Shown: positions 33,201 to 45,700, counted from the stretch's first letter. The stretch is DNA of 64,000 bases from Anniella stebbinsi (GCA_029215795.1 JARDYH010000001.1:187557654-187621653); one strand, 5' to 3'. Program-made: numbers and translations. Notes: a model not told the origin generated them from the sequence alone.

Positions 33201-33590
33201 GGATATGGGAAGGGTTAGGCCCAAGTGACTTAAAGTAGCAGCCTGCCCACACACTGAGGACATCGGAGGCCCTTTTCACTCACCTGCCTCCAAGGCAGTT
33301 AGACTAGTGGTCTTCTCAATTGTGGCTCCACACCTGTAGAATCAGTTTCCATCTGGGGTTTATCTTTGCAGGTTTTCAGGAACCTCTGAAGACCCACCTG
33401 TTTTCGCTGGTCTTTCCATAGTGTCTTGGGTTGCTGGTTATATTGGTAATCTCTGTTGTTGTGGATTTTGTAATAATTGAATACGTACTTACTAAGTTTT
33501 ATTGTATCCACTTTGTATGGTTTTTATCTTGTATGCTGCCTTGGGAGGGTTTGTTGTCCTGAAAGGCACAATGTAAAGTTATATGAATAA
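30300..33590 (+). pseudogene. L2-group LINE, degraded ORF, interrupted by a foldback element
   Basis: Plus-strand translation shows worn RT blocks in order: VLLDISVTFNTINHG (about 30,560-30,610), a GVLQDSVLFP block near 30,745, QYADNTHVYLQL at about 30,836-30,871, and KLNPDKIEMLWVGKP near 30,940-30,985. After the inserted element the C-terminal part resumes at 32,881 (LRPYLKKEDC near 32,908-32,937), and the end of the ORF and 3' region run to about 33,590 (kTHLF-type block near 33,390, then gctgccttgggaggg). There are many stops. A small fragment resembling a hAT MITE lies at about 33,145-33,215. Jockey/CR1 membership is the main alternative. Confidence 0.7.
31110..32871. mobile_element. hAT-type foldback element, 1.76 kb near-palindrome
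   Basis: The ends taggggtgtgca and tgcacatcccta are inverted. T8 flanks both sides (31,102-31,109 and 32,872-32,879), and removing the element rejoins the L2 host sequence. Next to the ends are GATCCGATCC-type arrays (31,125-31,250 and 32,740-32,850). Each arm then carries imperfect tandem units of about 145-160 bp starting near 31,297, 31,442, 31,603 and 31,751, each with a 'cctataacttt..catttttaaag' start and a 'gtgtggcaattaattttt' end. The right arm repeats this inverted with few differences up to about 32,235. The spacer (about 31,840-32,200) has two copies of cacgagccctgtaatggata. No transposase. Confidence 0.85.
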
Positions 33591-33729
33591 TTGTCAGAAT
33601 TATCAGAATTATATGAGTTAAATATATCTGCAGTAGTTAGATAGGTTTTACATATTTTTTTTTGGGGGGGGGAAGGTTGATATTCTTTTGTAAAGAGGTG
33701 TAGAAGGGAAGATTGTGAATAAGTGGGCA

Positions 33730-34079
33730 TTAGGCTGCCTCTACAAGAGGCATTTAAAGCTCTTTCAAGGCGCATTAAAAATTTACCTCTACAAGAATGG
33801 AGCGCAAATCGGGCGTAGAGGCGCGTTTTCTCTCCGATTATGCGCATTATCGAATGTGCGTTAAATAGCGAGTTTTATTTTGCTCCGGCCGTTAAAGCGC
33901 ATTTTGACTATGTGAACAAGCGATTCTCCGCATGTCAACAGTTTAAATCGCGTTTTGGTCGTCCAGTAATGCGCTTCGCCGCCTCTCGTACAGAGGTATT
34001 AGGCGTAAATGCGCTTCTGCGAATATGCGCATAATCGCCTAACCAGGCGTAAAGGCGAATTCTTGTAGATGAGGCCTAA
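33730..34079. mobile_element. 350-bp MITE with CpG-rich interior
   Basis: The ends TTAGGC.TGCC.TCTACAAGA and the reverse of TTAGGCCTCATCTACAAGA are inverted relatives. The interior is unusually rich in CpG and GCGC words (gcgcatt, gcgcgtttt, aatgcgctt) for this AT-rich region, and has no coding. TTA lies at the left edge and TAA at the right edge. The superfamily is unassigned. Confidence 0.6.
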
Positions 34080-34185
34080 GAGACATGAAGACAGCAAAGA
34101 GTAGGAAAGGGAGCTGCTCAGCATGTTGAGCTCTTGTACTTTTTGACTTGCTGTTAACCTGATGATTTGGAGGAGACAGTGGGAG

Positions 34186-34671
34186 AGTTCGGACGACACT
34201 TTAGGCAATGGAGGGGGGAATAGCACACCGACGATGTGGTGTCTGCCACATAACATGTTGCCCCTCCCCCGTCGCGCGGCTGAAAGCCCCAGCGTCCTTC
34301 TGGGCTGCTGTTGCTCCTCCCTCTCCCCTCCCTCAGTCCTCCGGCCCTATCCCATCATGCACCGCAAGTTCTGCCAGCTGTATAGGAGCAGCCGGGGGGG
34401 GGGGGGGGTTTGCCCGCTCCTGCCGGGGAACTCTATGACCGACTGGAATAGTACATGGAGAGAGGGGGGTTCCCAACACACGACACTTTAAACAACGGAT
34501 TTCGTGATAAACAACTGAGCATCCCATTGTTTTCCCCCATTGTTTAATTGCCCAAAATACCGTACCGTCAGTTGTGTGTGCGTTGTGTGTTGCCCGACAC
34601 ATGACACAATAATCAACACAACTGACTTTTGATCCCACCCCTCCGTTGATTATTGTATCATCTAAACTGAG
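34186..34671. mobile_element. TIR DNA transposon, GTTCGGACGACAC family
   Basis: The left end agttcggacgacact and the right end (attgtatcatctaaactgag) are inverted relatives of the family at 5.2 and 9.2 kb. The core has a G12-run near 34,394 and a 'gttgtgtgtgcgttgtgtg' segment. Non-coding. Confidence 0.5.
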
Positions 34672-34930
34672 CCAGAATGTTTATTGGTGTGGTAAATCTG
34701 GGGTAGCTGAAATCATTAGCAAACAGAGAGGCAGTGGAAGGGGAAACAAAAGCCTTGCCCTTGGTATCAGTTCATTTAGAATTACCTGCTGCTGACTCTT
34801 ATACTCTTAACCTCTAGGACAGGATAGAAATGCACAGCATAATAAAGTGTTATAGTTAAGAGAGGGAATGATTTTTACCATCCTGGTTGTGAGTTCAACG
34901 AAGATGTTAAGGGTGGGGATCAATTAAGCA

Positions 34931-35073
34931 TCATTAAGGGTGCAATCATATGCATGTTTAGACAGAAAAAAGTCCTACAATTCCCAGCATTCCCAGCTAG
35001 TATGGCTGGCTGGGGCATGCTGGGAGTTGTAGTACTCCCCCCCTAAAAATGCATAGGATTGTACCCTAAATGA
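34931..35073. mobile_element. Palindromic MITE, 'gggtgcaatc' family
   Basis: 'aagggtgcaatcatatgcatg' at the left and 'atgcataggattgtaccctaa' at the right form inverted ends. Inner arms caattcccagca and tgctgggagttg also pair, so most of the 140 bp can fold. A related copy is at 40,051-40,162 in intron 1 of IQCA1. Confidence 0.65.
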
Positions 35074-35315
35074 TCGCGAGTGTAAGTTCTAAAGAGGCAG
35101 TAAGGGGCAAAGTGAAATAATGGGAGGGGGTTGGAGGGAAGGGGAGAATGTGGGCTTTGAGCTACTTGGGATGAGTACCATGCCTGCCATGAAAGTGCTC
35201 GTCTTTCTATTTATCAACTTTTCAAGGCTCCTGAAATGTCTTTGAAATAAATAGTCCTTGATTTACCTCCCCATGTTCTCCTATCTGCCCCTCCCCGAGC
35301 TTATAATAAATGTGA

Positions 35316-35346
<31 letters not shown>

Positions 35347-35721
35347 CATCGATGTGCATGACATTTGTTCCTTTCATGCCCCACCCCAACCTGGTGTGCT
35401 TGACTATACAGACAGCTATGGGACAGCGGATGAAGAACGGGGGATGTGTAACTCTGGAATAGGCCTGGTAGAAAGAAAACGCTTCAGATTCTCCCCCCCC
35501 CCCCAAAAAAAAACCTACCTTTCCTGCAAAGCCTTAGGCAGTACCACGCCTCAGTCCTCAAACCCTGTTCAAACTAAGCCTAAATGGATGTGAACAGTCT
35601 TCCCCTGCTGCCGTCTCCTTGGCGCTGTGAAACGTTCTCCCGTGTCAATTTGCAAACTGCAGGAGGGCAAGGACCTGGTCTTGTTCATTGTAAAGCATAA
35701 GGCATGTTGATGGTGCTGTAA

Positions 35722-36037
35722 TAGGGTGACCATATGAAAAGGAGGACAGGACTCCTGTGTCTTTAACAATTGTATTGAAAAGATAATTTCAGATGTTATT
35801 TATATGTATGCAGCACCTGGTGAAGTTCCCTCTTCATCACAACAATTAAAGCTGCAGGAGCCCTGCCCTCTTTTGTATCTGGTCAAGAGGGCAGGGCTCC
35901 TGCAGCTTTAACTGTTGCTAAGAGGAGGAATTTCACCAGGTGTTGCATTCATACAAATGACACCTCCTGAGATTTCCTTTTCTCTACAACTGTTAACGAT
36001 ACACGAGCCTTGTCCTCCTTTTCATAGGGTCACCCTA
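35722..36037. mobile_element. hAT-like MITE, tagggtgaccatatg family
   Basis: The left end tagggtgaccatatgaaaag continues with gaggacagg; the right end is the inverted match ending in agggtcaccCTA. In the middle, gcaggagccctgccctc pairs with gagggcagggctcctgc. Non-coding. It sits about 220 bp upstream of the first IQCA1 X-box. No clean 8-bp duplication remains. A relative lies at 41.45-41.62 kb. Confidence 0.65.
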
Positions 36038-36261
36038 GTATAGTAGTAAGAATGTTTGGAAGCGGTGCCTGGGAGTGAAAGTGAGCCCCAAGAATAGGGC
36101 TGAAGAAACGCGACTTTGCCTCCCCCCTGCTGCCCCCAAACGGAGGACAGGATTCCAGGAACCTCAACCCCATTTATTAGCGAGAGGTCGTCGGAACTAG
36201 CTCCTGTCCGAAGCCCTTTTCTCATTTCGGCGGCGGTTGAAGAAAGCAGCCGCAGGCCTCG

Positions 36262-36275
36262 GCTTCCATAGCAAC
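36262..36275 (+). promoter_or_regulatory. RFX X-box match
   Basis: GCTTCCATAGCAAC fits the 14-bp ciliary X-box consensus RYYNYY-AT-RRNRAC at every position. It lies 454 bp upstream of the IQCA1 start codon. RFX factors drive genes for cilia components, which agrees with DRC11 being an axonemal protein. Binding itself is inference. Confidence 0.55.
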
Positions 36276-36340
36276 CGTCCGGGGAGAGGCAAAGCAAAGG
36301 GAGCGGGAGGCGCGCAGGCCTGGCTTGGGCCTGGCGTCCA

Positions 36341-36353
36341 GTTGCTAAGTAGC
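36341..36353 (-). promoter_or_regulatory. Second RFX X-box-like site
   Basis: On the minus strand GCTACT-T-AGCAAC fits the same half-sites with a one-base spacer. It lies about 66 bp downstream of the first site, 376 bp before the start codon. It is weaker than the first because of the shorter spacer. Confidence 0.4.
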
Positions 36354-36392
36354 GGGGAGGCTTCCAAGAGCAACTGTTGCTGCTGCTGCTGC

Positions 36393-36440
36393 AGGAGCAG
36401 GAGGAGGAGAAGGAGGAGGAGGAGGAGGAGGAGGAGGAGG
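36393..36440. repeat. (GGA)n tract in the promoter region
   Basis: Imperfect GGA/GAG repeats interrupted once by AGGAGAAGG. Purine-rich on the plus strand; likely length-variable. Confidence 0.9.
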
Positions 36441-36685
36441 GGCCGGCCAGTTTGCAGACTGGTCTCGAGCTGGGGGGAGAGGCTCGCCCGGGAGCCCCGA
36501 GGGAGAAGGGACACTCCATCTCCCGTCCTCGCCCGCGCTGGTGCCGTTGAGAGCTTCAGCCAGCTGTTGCGCCGAGAGGGTCCCAGCTGTACCCCTGGGC
36601 AACGACGTTAGCGAGGGGGGCTTGCCAGCGGACCCTTCCCCAAGCTCCCCAACTCCGTCCTCCTTCAGAAAAGGGGGACCTTGGC

Positions 36686-36697
36686 ATGGAAAGCTAA
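36686..36697 (+). other. Short upstream ORF
   Basis: ATG-GAA-AGC-TAA lies 32 bases before the IQCA1 start. If the transcript begins upstream of it, it could modulate initiation. Whether it is in the mature 5' UTR is unknown. Confidence 0.3.
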
Positions 36698-36728
36698 AGA
36701 CCAGAGGGAAAAAGTAATAATCATCATC

Positions 36729-36739
36729 ATGTCCCACAA
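36729..36739 (+). CDS. IQCA1: IQCA1 coding exon 1 (11 nt)
   Basis: ATG-TCC-CAC-AA, followed by gtaagt. The last two bases combine with the first base of exon 2 to make Asn, giving MSHN-TYNKIW, which fits the expected N terminus. The ATG has A at -3. It was recognised only through the join, because 11 nt carry no family signal alone. Confidence 0.75.
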
Positions 36740-39700
36740 GTAAGTAAAAACAAACAAAACAGCAGTACTGGATTTGCAGTGCTGCAGCCCTATGTATGTT
36801 TGTTGGAAATGAGACATATGTTGTATCCAGTGGTAAGTTTGCTTATGATTTCAGGCTTGAAGACCAACCCTGCTTAAAATGGCTAATAGGTTAGAAAACC
36901 ACCATAAAAGCTGGAGGTAGAATTGTTTCAACCTTGCTTGAGGTAGAGCCAGCAGTAGTTCTCTCCAAAGAAGCCTCCCAGTTTGCTCCCATGTCATTTT
37001 TCTGGTAGAGAAAAGCATTGTTAAATACAAAGACAAATAAGGCCTAATCCAGTCAAAGTTAAGCACTTTTTTAAGGTCCAGTGATTGTAATGGGAGATAT
37101 GTGCATGCTTAAAACTCTCCCATTGAAATCAGTGGCACTTAAACCTGCTTAACCATAGTTTGGTGGAGTTTATAGGTTATAAACCCAGTAGTTTGTGGTG
37201 AAGGTTTGTGGTCCAAGCTACATATAATCGTTCCCTGGAAAGCAATCACTGAATTTTTTCATGTGTATAATGTCTCAGTTACCACACTAATTCATAAATG
37301 TTATAATTGATACATTTATTTATTACTGAATTTATTACGTTATCGATAAATGGCTTAAATTGTTTGCAGCATTAACTTGATAAACTCATAGTTTCTGGAA
37401 GAGCTTGATGATTCAGATCCCTCAGAATTGTGTGCCGTCCTTTGCATCCCTTCCCTATGCTGGGGGAGGCATGACTAAGCCCTAAAGCCATCAAAGCATA
37501 AGGTTTTCAGGTAGCTTATATGGAAAATGTATAGGTCTGAGTGAAAATATTATCTACAAGGAACCTGTTTGTAGAAAATTAAGGGAGCATTGAGAAAAAG
37601 ACTATATGAAAAGATAATTATGCCCCATTTTTGCTGGTGCCTTCCCCTTATTTCCACGATTGATAAAAAAAACACACCAAAGTTTCGCCTTCCCCTTTGC
37701 AAATGATTGTGCAAAGCTTTTTTACTTGCCTTGTCTATAATACAGTTAAGCTGGAGTATTTGTTCGTTATATTTCTACCCCACTAGTTGGCACTTCAAGT
37801 ACCTTAAAGTTGGGTTTCAATAAAATCATAGAAGCAATAACAGTAATAGAACCATTTGCAACAATCCCATGAATTAAAGCTCACATTGATAGCAGCAGTA
37901 ATATTAGCGTTAAGACAGAACCACTACTGCTTAACTGTCACAGATCAAATGTTTTCTGAAGGAGAAGGTTTACAATTAACCTAACGGCCTGGAAAGATTG
38001 AATCTGGAGACACATCTGCCTAGAGAATTCTACAAGCTTGATACGACCTCTGAAATGACCTTGAAGATGGCAGTCTAAACTCTGTTAACATATATGTAAC
38101 AGGGCCTCCCCAGATGATATAAACAAGGTTTATATGGGAGGTGGTTCTCTGCCAGATAAATTTAATTTTCTTAGCTCTCATTCTCAAAGAACTTGGTGAT
38201 TTGCTGAATTGGCCTTGCAGGGGTGGGCAACTTGTGGCCCTCCAGATGTTTTGGCCTACAGCTCTCGTCAGCCAGAAGAGCTAATGGTGAGAGTTCATTT
38301 GAGCTGTAGGCCAAAACATCTGGGGAGCTGCAAGTTGCCCACCGCTACCTGCAGACTTGATGACTTCAATATAAGAGAAGAGCAATAAGAGAGGCACGAT
38401 TATAGCAGGCTTTGAAGATAAGGACAAGGAGCATGTGCTATATCCAGGAGTGGAAGGAAGCCAGCGTAGGGATTTAAGGAGGGGTATCAACTCAAGTGAT
38501 ATATGCTTTTCATACAATGCCATTGCAGTGCTGACTAAGCATTTGTACGTGAAAGAAGAAACATTGTGATTGCAGCTACATAACTGCTAGTGGCATTTTC
38601 CTACACTTGACTGAGGTTTTTCTGTAGATAAGGCCAGGCACAACTTCCCCCTGTCATGGAATAGAACCCTAAAGTGCCTGCAGCTCGTAGACAGTAACTA
38701 TGGAAACTGCTCTTTCAGTCTAGCAGTGGCAGTATCAGAAGGAGCAGGGCCAGATTTCCTCCAGATCCCAAGTAGAGCTGAGGTTGCCAGTAGCTATGTA
38801 TCCATGCTGCACCTGCACCCTCCAGTGCATTTATGTGACATGACAAGGTTATGGAGATCACATCTAAAATTGTAACAACCCATAATCTGGTTTTTTTTGT
38901 TGCCATATGCAGGTGAGGGGGTTGGCTAATGAAAATAAGCTCATTCAGATAAGTTTTGGTAGTCTGTTTAAATATTTATTAACAGCTAAATGAGGGTGAG
39001 CTTCCAATTTAACACTTCTTATTACATTTACTCTATGCAAGACAGAATATTATATTGGAGAAATATAAAGGGTTATATGAAAGGGTTAATGAATATGTTG
39101 AGAAAGCTGTCATATGTAAACATACTCTACTGTTAATGGTGATAGTGTTGGTGTAAAGACCAGAATACTTTAACATTTTTAAACTTTATGTGAATACCTG
39201 AATATATATTGGCGGAACTTGCAATTCTGTAGTATTTAAGGATAAAGATTTAACCTCTCATTAAATTACAATACATAAAATCATTTGAAAAGAAAGCAGT
39301 AACAAAAAACAAAAACTTAGTATCATTTATGTCAATTTACCTATGCCCCTTTTGAATGCCACAAAATCAACAGGTCTAGACATGTTTCAAGGACCTAAGA
39401 CACTATTTAGTGCCAACTGCTAAGCAATACAGGAAAGTGATCATTATACTAAATAACCTATTATTAATTTCATAGCAGGCCTGAGTCATATACCTTTGAA
39501 ACTGGTAGTAGCCATCAGTTGTAATGAAACTGAAATCAGTATTTGAAAATGAAGTGTTTATATGATCTCAACATCTTTCTTTAATTCTTGCATACAAAGA
39601 GGAAAAAAAAGGTGTTGTCCAGTCTGGACATATAAAATGGATCTGTTGCAAAGGATGAATGTCTCTTTCGGAATCTAGGTAGATTTCATTTTTGGACTGT

Positions 39701-42700
39701 ATTTTCATATTGATACTTCTTTGTTTTTGCAAAGCATATTTCCCTTTTGAACATGTGACTTGTGCTAGTTCTGTTTACAAGAATTTCTGAGCTAACATTA
39801 ATCCAGGTGCATTAAATGTAGATTCCCTTAATGAAGAAATACATTTTAATGGTTTGCATAGTATTGGATGTAGCCATGATAACAATTCAATGTATTTATG
39901 TTGGGCTGAATCCAGACCATCATATTTAGAGTAGATTCATTACAGTCAATGGGACTTTTGTTAGTCATGACTAAATCCCATTGATTTTCTTGTTTTTGAA
40001 AGCTGCATTGACCTTTATGAGAAAAGGTAGAGTATAAATATTTTAATAACTAAAGCTGCAATCTTATGCATGCTTAGAAAAAAGGACTACAGCTCTGGAT
40101 GGGGCATGCTGGGAGTTGTAGGCCTTTTTTCTGTCCAAATATGTATAGGATTGTGCTCTAAATTAATAAATTCAATATTTCATTTTAAACATATTGCAGT
40201 TGTCACTGTGGAGAATATTCATATAACATATTAAATTTTTGCCCTGTTCCCATTGATACCTGAAGCCCACTCAATTTTGAATAAAGCTTTGTAGTAAAAA
40301 CATTTTACATTTATAATGCTTTTCACTCCTGCACTGAAGCTTCCGATTCATTTCTTTTACTCAGCCTGTCAGATTTGGACAAACGTATAAGGTTTAATGC
40401 CCCAACAACTCCCCGAATATACAGCTTCTCAAACTCTTCTTACACCCTGTTTAGGCTATAAACCTCTGATTAAACAATACACAATATTCTTTTTAAATGT
40501 TGGTTATTCCTCCCTCACTCCCTGCAGTGATAATTTTTCAAGTGGGTGAAATGCTCTAGTCATCTCACTTAGTTGCAATAGATTGAGATATTTTTATTTT
40601 CTTTTGGGACATGTATCTCTAACAGCTCCCAGCCTATGTCTGTGTTAGGGGAGTAATACGCCTCTCAAGGACAACAGATGTTTGGGGGATGAATCTGGTG
40701 CTAAGGGAACTTCTCCCCTCTGTAGCTCCTGGCTCTGTTCATGCCAGAGTTCAGGCTGCCAGTCTGGTAGATCTGGCCCAGAAATTACCAACAGTATAGC
40801 AACTAAATTACCCTTTGCCCTTTAATACAGCTGCTGAAATGAAGAAAAGTTTAGGAAGAAACCAGAAATAGATTTTTTTGTGTTTGAAAGAACTGTGAAC
40901 TGATTTCTGGTACTGGAAATAAATTCCTGGAAAGATCATGTACCCAGAGGTATACTGTTTCTTAATAGTACTATAAATGTATGTATGTCCCCTTCTCCAA
41001 GCCACTATTTTGCACTTGGCTCCTGTTGGTGGGCCTCAGGCTTCTATTAAAACTTAGAGTAGATCCCACAATCCTGAAATCTCCCCATAGCTTCTCTAGA
41101 CCATGACATTGGTTTTAGGCCCACATTCAGCAGGCCTATGTAGGGTTGGTCACTTATGAATTGCCAAAAAAGAGGACACAACTTTGTATGCAATTTGCAT
41201 GTGTTAGTTTATATGTATGGATACAAATTTAGAAGTAATTGTAATTTAAATAGAAATGTAGTGTATCCCACCACTGTGCAGAACTGGGTGACCTATGGGT
41301 CTGCCTGTTCAGTCTGCTGTCCAGTTGCTAACTGTTGATGGGCAACATTTATTAAGGCTCTTTATCTTTAAACTGGAATTGGACGGGATAGCCCGTCAAA
41401 CAGAGGACAGTCCTCTAGCAGTCCTTCAAAGAGGACACATGGCCATCTTATGTGGCCAGATGAAAAAGAAGATAGAGCTCCTGCATATTTAATAATTGTG
41501 TAGAAGAGGAAATTTCAACAGGTGTAGCTTGGCATGAAAGGTACAGCTGATTAAACCCCTTCTATCTAGACAACTATTACAGATACAGGAGCCCTTTCCT
41601 CTTCTACATCTGGCCACCCTATATAAGGCTGTTGAATGTGGGCCTAAGAGCAATGTGATCAAACAGAATTCCAGATATATGCACTTCAGCAACCTCGTGC
41701 TTCACTTAATGTATACACATGCCTTGACATAAAATCATATTATAATGTTTGTTGAAGGAGAGGCGGGTATTTTTGCATAACATTTTCTACCTAAATACAG
41801 TGTATGTTAAGGGCAATAACTCACGTTCTGTGCCTTTAACAACTCCTTAATCTACAGAAGGCAAAGCTTTTCTGTAGATTAAGCTTTGTCATTGCTAATG
41901 TCTGCAGATCAAGCTGCTATTAAAGGCAGAGGAGCAGGGACCAGTAAGAACTTTGCAACCCTAATATCTGTAACAAATCTGTTTTAATATTTAGCCTGAG
42001 ATACCACTCTAATTTGGTATCATCTCTGTTGAAAGAATGGGATTAAAAAAATAGAATAACTTGATATCCATTTCCTTCAAACAAGGATACAGCTTGTACA
42101 AACAAACAAACAAACAACATTGTCATCTTGCACGGTGTAGTGCAAGTAGACTTCCAACAAAACCTCTGAATTCCCCTTATCTGAATTCTTTCCTGAATGA
42201 TTTTAGGGCTGTCATGATACCAAAACTGAGGTAATTAAGCACCAAACTGCTATTAAACTGTTTCAATCTTGATCTAAATGGTGTTTATTTCTATGTAAAC
42301 ATGTATAGGATTGCACTGGCATTTGTATATTGTTTATTTCTCCTTTTAAGAACTCAAGTGTTCTCCTCCCCCTCTTCCAATTAGCACTTACAATAAAATA
42401 TGGGCCGAAGCTCAACAATCCCTCAACAGTCTGTTGCAGAAGGAGATAGATGAAAAAGCCCAAAAGCCAGTGAAAGATTGCCTGGTAGTTTTTCAAATGC
42501 TCGCTACTTTCTACATCAAATATGTGCAAATATTTCGCAACTTGGAAGCTGCCTATGATCAGATTGTTCACCCGCAAAAGCGCTTAATTATTCGGCAAAT
42601 ACTGGATGGAGTAATGGGCCGTATCGTGGAATTGAAGAATGAAATGGTAGAGCTGGATTACTCAGAATATCATTATTTTGATGACATTTTACAGGATCTT

Positions 42701-45700
42701 AAGCTGTCCCCTGTAAGTATGCTTCCTTTTATTGTGTAAGTATACTTTTATTTCATAGTCAAATCGTGAGATAGTCTAAAGAGCTGTTTACTTTATTTAA
42801 ATTACAGTTATTTCTGTTGATTTCAGTGGACTATTCAATTAGTGCTTTTATACAAGTGTGATTTACTGCACGCTCGTGATTGGTCACTCATGGAAGTTAG
42901 CAGGTACTTTACCCAACATCATCAACCTCTAGGATGTCTCCTGTGCTTTCCCCCCATTATCAAAAGGATTGGAGATAACGCAGAATGGGAAGTTATTCTG
43001 ATCTATCAGCTGTGTGAAATGCTGGCATAGCACTATAATGACAGTGCCATCTAGTGGATGTAAATTGAAGCACATAGAAACAGAACATAACGAGGAAGGA
43101 CTTTCCTCGATTCAGTGTGTACCCTGTGTAAAGTAGCTCATTGTAATCCTGCAAAGACACTGACAGCAGAAATCCCTGGTAAAGATGCAGATTCTTTGCT
43201 TAATGTAGAGAAGCTCTTAATCTCACTTGTGAAAACTGTATGGAGTTCCACACTATTGTAGTACTTATTCACACTTCTAGTCCAAACTAGAACTTGTTTT
43301 CCATTCTGACATCCAATGTAAAGTTTATAGGGTTTTCCTCATGGAGATGCTGAGTCCATTTTCTATACGGAGGGCCCACTGTCATAACCTATTGAGCAGT
43401 CTGCTTGGCATCCAGCTCTAAGTCTTGTCTTACCAAAGTGGTTCAAGCACTGGGTGTGGCATGCAAAAAACGGATACAACTTTCAGCAGGAAGTCAGCAC
43501 AGATTAACTCTGAACCATGGCTGCCATGTGTGGAGAGGACAAGTCACCTTAACTTCTAATCAAAACAAGCACACACTGGGTTTCAAAGAATCAGGAAGGA
43601 GTTGATAATTCCTCAACAAGCATTTTGAGATTCATGGATTTAACTTCTTTGCTTCATATAGCTCCAGCTGTTGCCCACTTCAGAAACTGTACACAAGTCT
43701 TTTTTTAAAAAAAGTTATGCTGTAAATGCAGGATCCAAAGTTTCAGATTCAACACACAAAGCTGTCTTTGCAGAAGGTAGCTCCATGAACCTCCAAATTG
43801 CTCTTCGAACTCTCCTGGATTCAAAAAGTAGTCCAGTGATTAGATGAAAGAGATTTTCACAGGGGTGGTTGCACAAGAAATCACATATGCATATCAGTGA
43901 TGTTAGTCCTTTGAAAAGTTCTCACCGTGAAGAAGCTGTGAAATAATGTTATGGTCTTCCCTCACATACAGAAATGCAAACAACCATATGTTTAACTAGC
44001 ATTCACCCTTGTAGGCTCTGCATTCAGGTATAAATACAGCATATTGCTTTGCATCAGCATGGTTACAGCATGTTGATCCATGGTTATCTCTTTCTTATCT
44101 GTACAGGCACCAAGTGAGCATTTCTGAGTGGATTTCAGGCTTAAGTAAAACCTTGGTGTTCTGCAACCCAGAATAATAGTAAAAGCTCTTTTTCCAACAA
44201 TAGATTGCACTTCAGAATTTCCCATCCCTCACTTTCCTCCTTCCTTAATCCTTTCTGCAACTAGTTAATTTTACATTGATAGAAGAATCGCCAGTGAAAA
44301 TATATCGAGGTGTGTTTACCTGTATGCACAAATTAAATACAGGAATAAAGAGACTGACTGGGTTCGGACAACACAATAGTCAATGGTTGATGAAATAGTC
44401 TATGGTTGATGAAATAGTCCACCATTGACTATTGTGTTATCTGTCGAATATTTTCCACACAATGGTTGGTTATTTCTTAGAAATAATCAACATAAATAAT
44501 ATTCTATTATTTAATAATTAGGTAAGCATGTATAGCACATTTTCAAGTGCTCATGCTTCACACTAACTCAGTTTGCGCAATCAAAACAACCACAGAGGCT
44601 TAAATAATCCCCAGAATTACCTGGGCATGGCTTGTTGTACATCCAAATCCAGGTAGAATGGCTTGTTTGAAGGGAAAACACCCCTCAAAAATGCCATGGC
44701 CTGTTGTTGGGTTATTTGAGAGTTGTTCCCCTCTCAAACAAACCAGAATGCCTGGGTTCGGATGACACGACAAGCCACACATGGGTGGGTAATTAGACTA
44801 ATGGCACCTGGCATATGCCACTTGTTTGGTTGTGTGAACTGGCCCTGAATCTTGTTGATTTTTAACCAATTTTCTAGCCATGCTCTCATTCCGTGGAATG
44901 CAATTGGCAAGTAACAAAACCAATTTTGGACTTCTGAAAGGATCATATATAGATTAAATAATTCAAGCAATTGTGAAGTGATAGCACACGAAATGTTATA
45001 AGCATCAATCATTCAGCACTCCTGGAAAAATGTCTTGAGCGCTTTTTGCATGTCTGTGGAGAAAAGGTATTAAATGAATGGCAAACATGCTTACACAAGT
45101 ATCTTTTTCCCCCTAATAGGAAAATATTGAAATCCCTATTCCAAGGTATTTTATTAAGGAGAAATTAAAGGCATTGAAAGAGAGAGAGAGAATCCTCGCT
45201 CAAATAATGTTTGATGCTGGAATCTATGATGGCGAACCTGTGAGTATATCTACATAATCAGTCCAGGGATAGCCTTAGATTCTGGAGCATCCAAGCAAAT
45301 GCCAGGGTCCATTCTCCCCTGCCACCTGTGGTGTCATGTCTGTCTCTCAACTTTGCACAGCATCCCCATCGCTATAGAAGTGCTGGATCTTTGGATAGAG
45401 AGAAAATTCTGGGATTTGTAGATTATCTTTCCGAGTTGATAGAACCAAAGTAGAATTGTGACATGATTAAGGAGGATATTGTCAGTTGGTTGCATGAAGT
45501 TTATTACAATGGCAGTATCCTAGACAGACATTATTTCCATTTAGTTTTATTATTTAATTGTTTGTTTGTTTGTTACATTTGTATCCCAACCTTTTCTTCC
45601 AAAGAACTCAAGTTGGTGTACATGTTCCTCCACCTCTCCCTTTTATCCTCACAGCTCTGAGAGGTAGGTTAGGCAGATAGTCAGTGACTGAACCAAAGTC

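Larger units (their letters stand above)
36180..36728 (+). promoter_or_regulatory. GC-rich promoter / 5' UTR region of IQCA1
   Basis: CpG and GC content rise sharply relative to flanking AT-rich DNA, ending at the IQCA1 start codon. The region contains two RFX X-box matches, a (GGA)n tract (36,393-36,440), and a three-codon upstream ORF. No TATA box is evident. The transcription start cannot be fixed from sequence alone. Open frames on the minus strand here (up to 165 codons) are rejected as GC artefacts. Confidence 0.6.

Noticed and set aside
35714..36045. 8-bp target duplication for the 35.7-kb MITE
   Set aside because: Flanks tgctgtaa and gtatagta do not match. Only an offset partial match exists, so no duplication is claimed.
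36022..36519. 165-codon minus-strand ORF upstream of IQCA1
   Set aside because: It spans a MITE end and the GGA tract, and low-complexity Ser runs come from the repeat. This is better explained as GC-rich promoter sequence.
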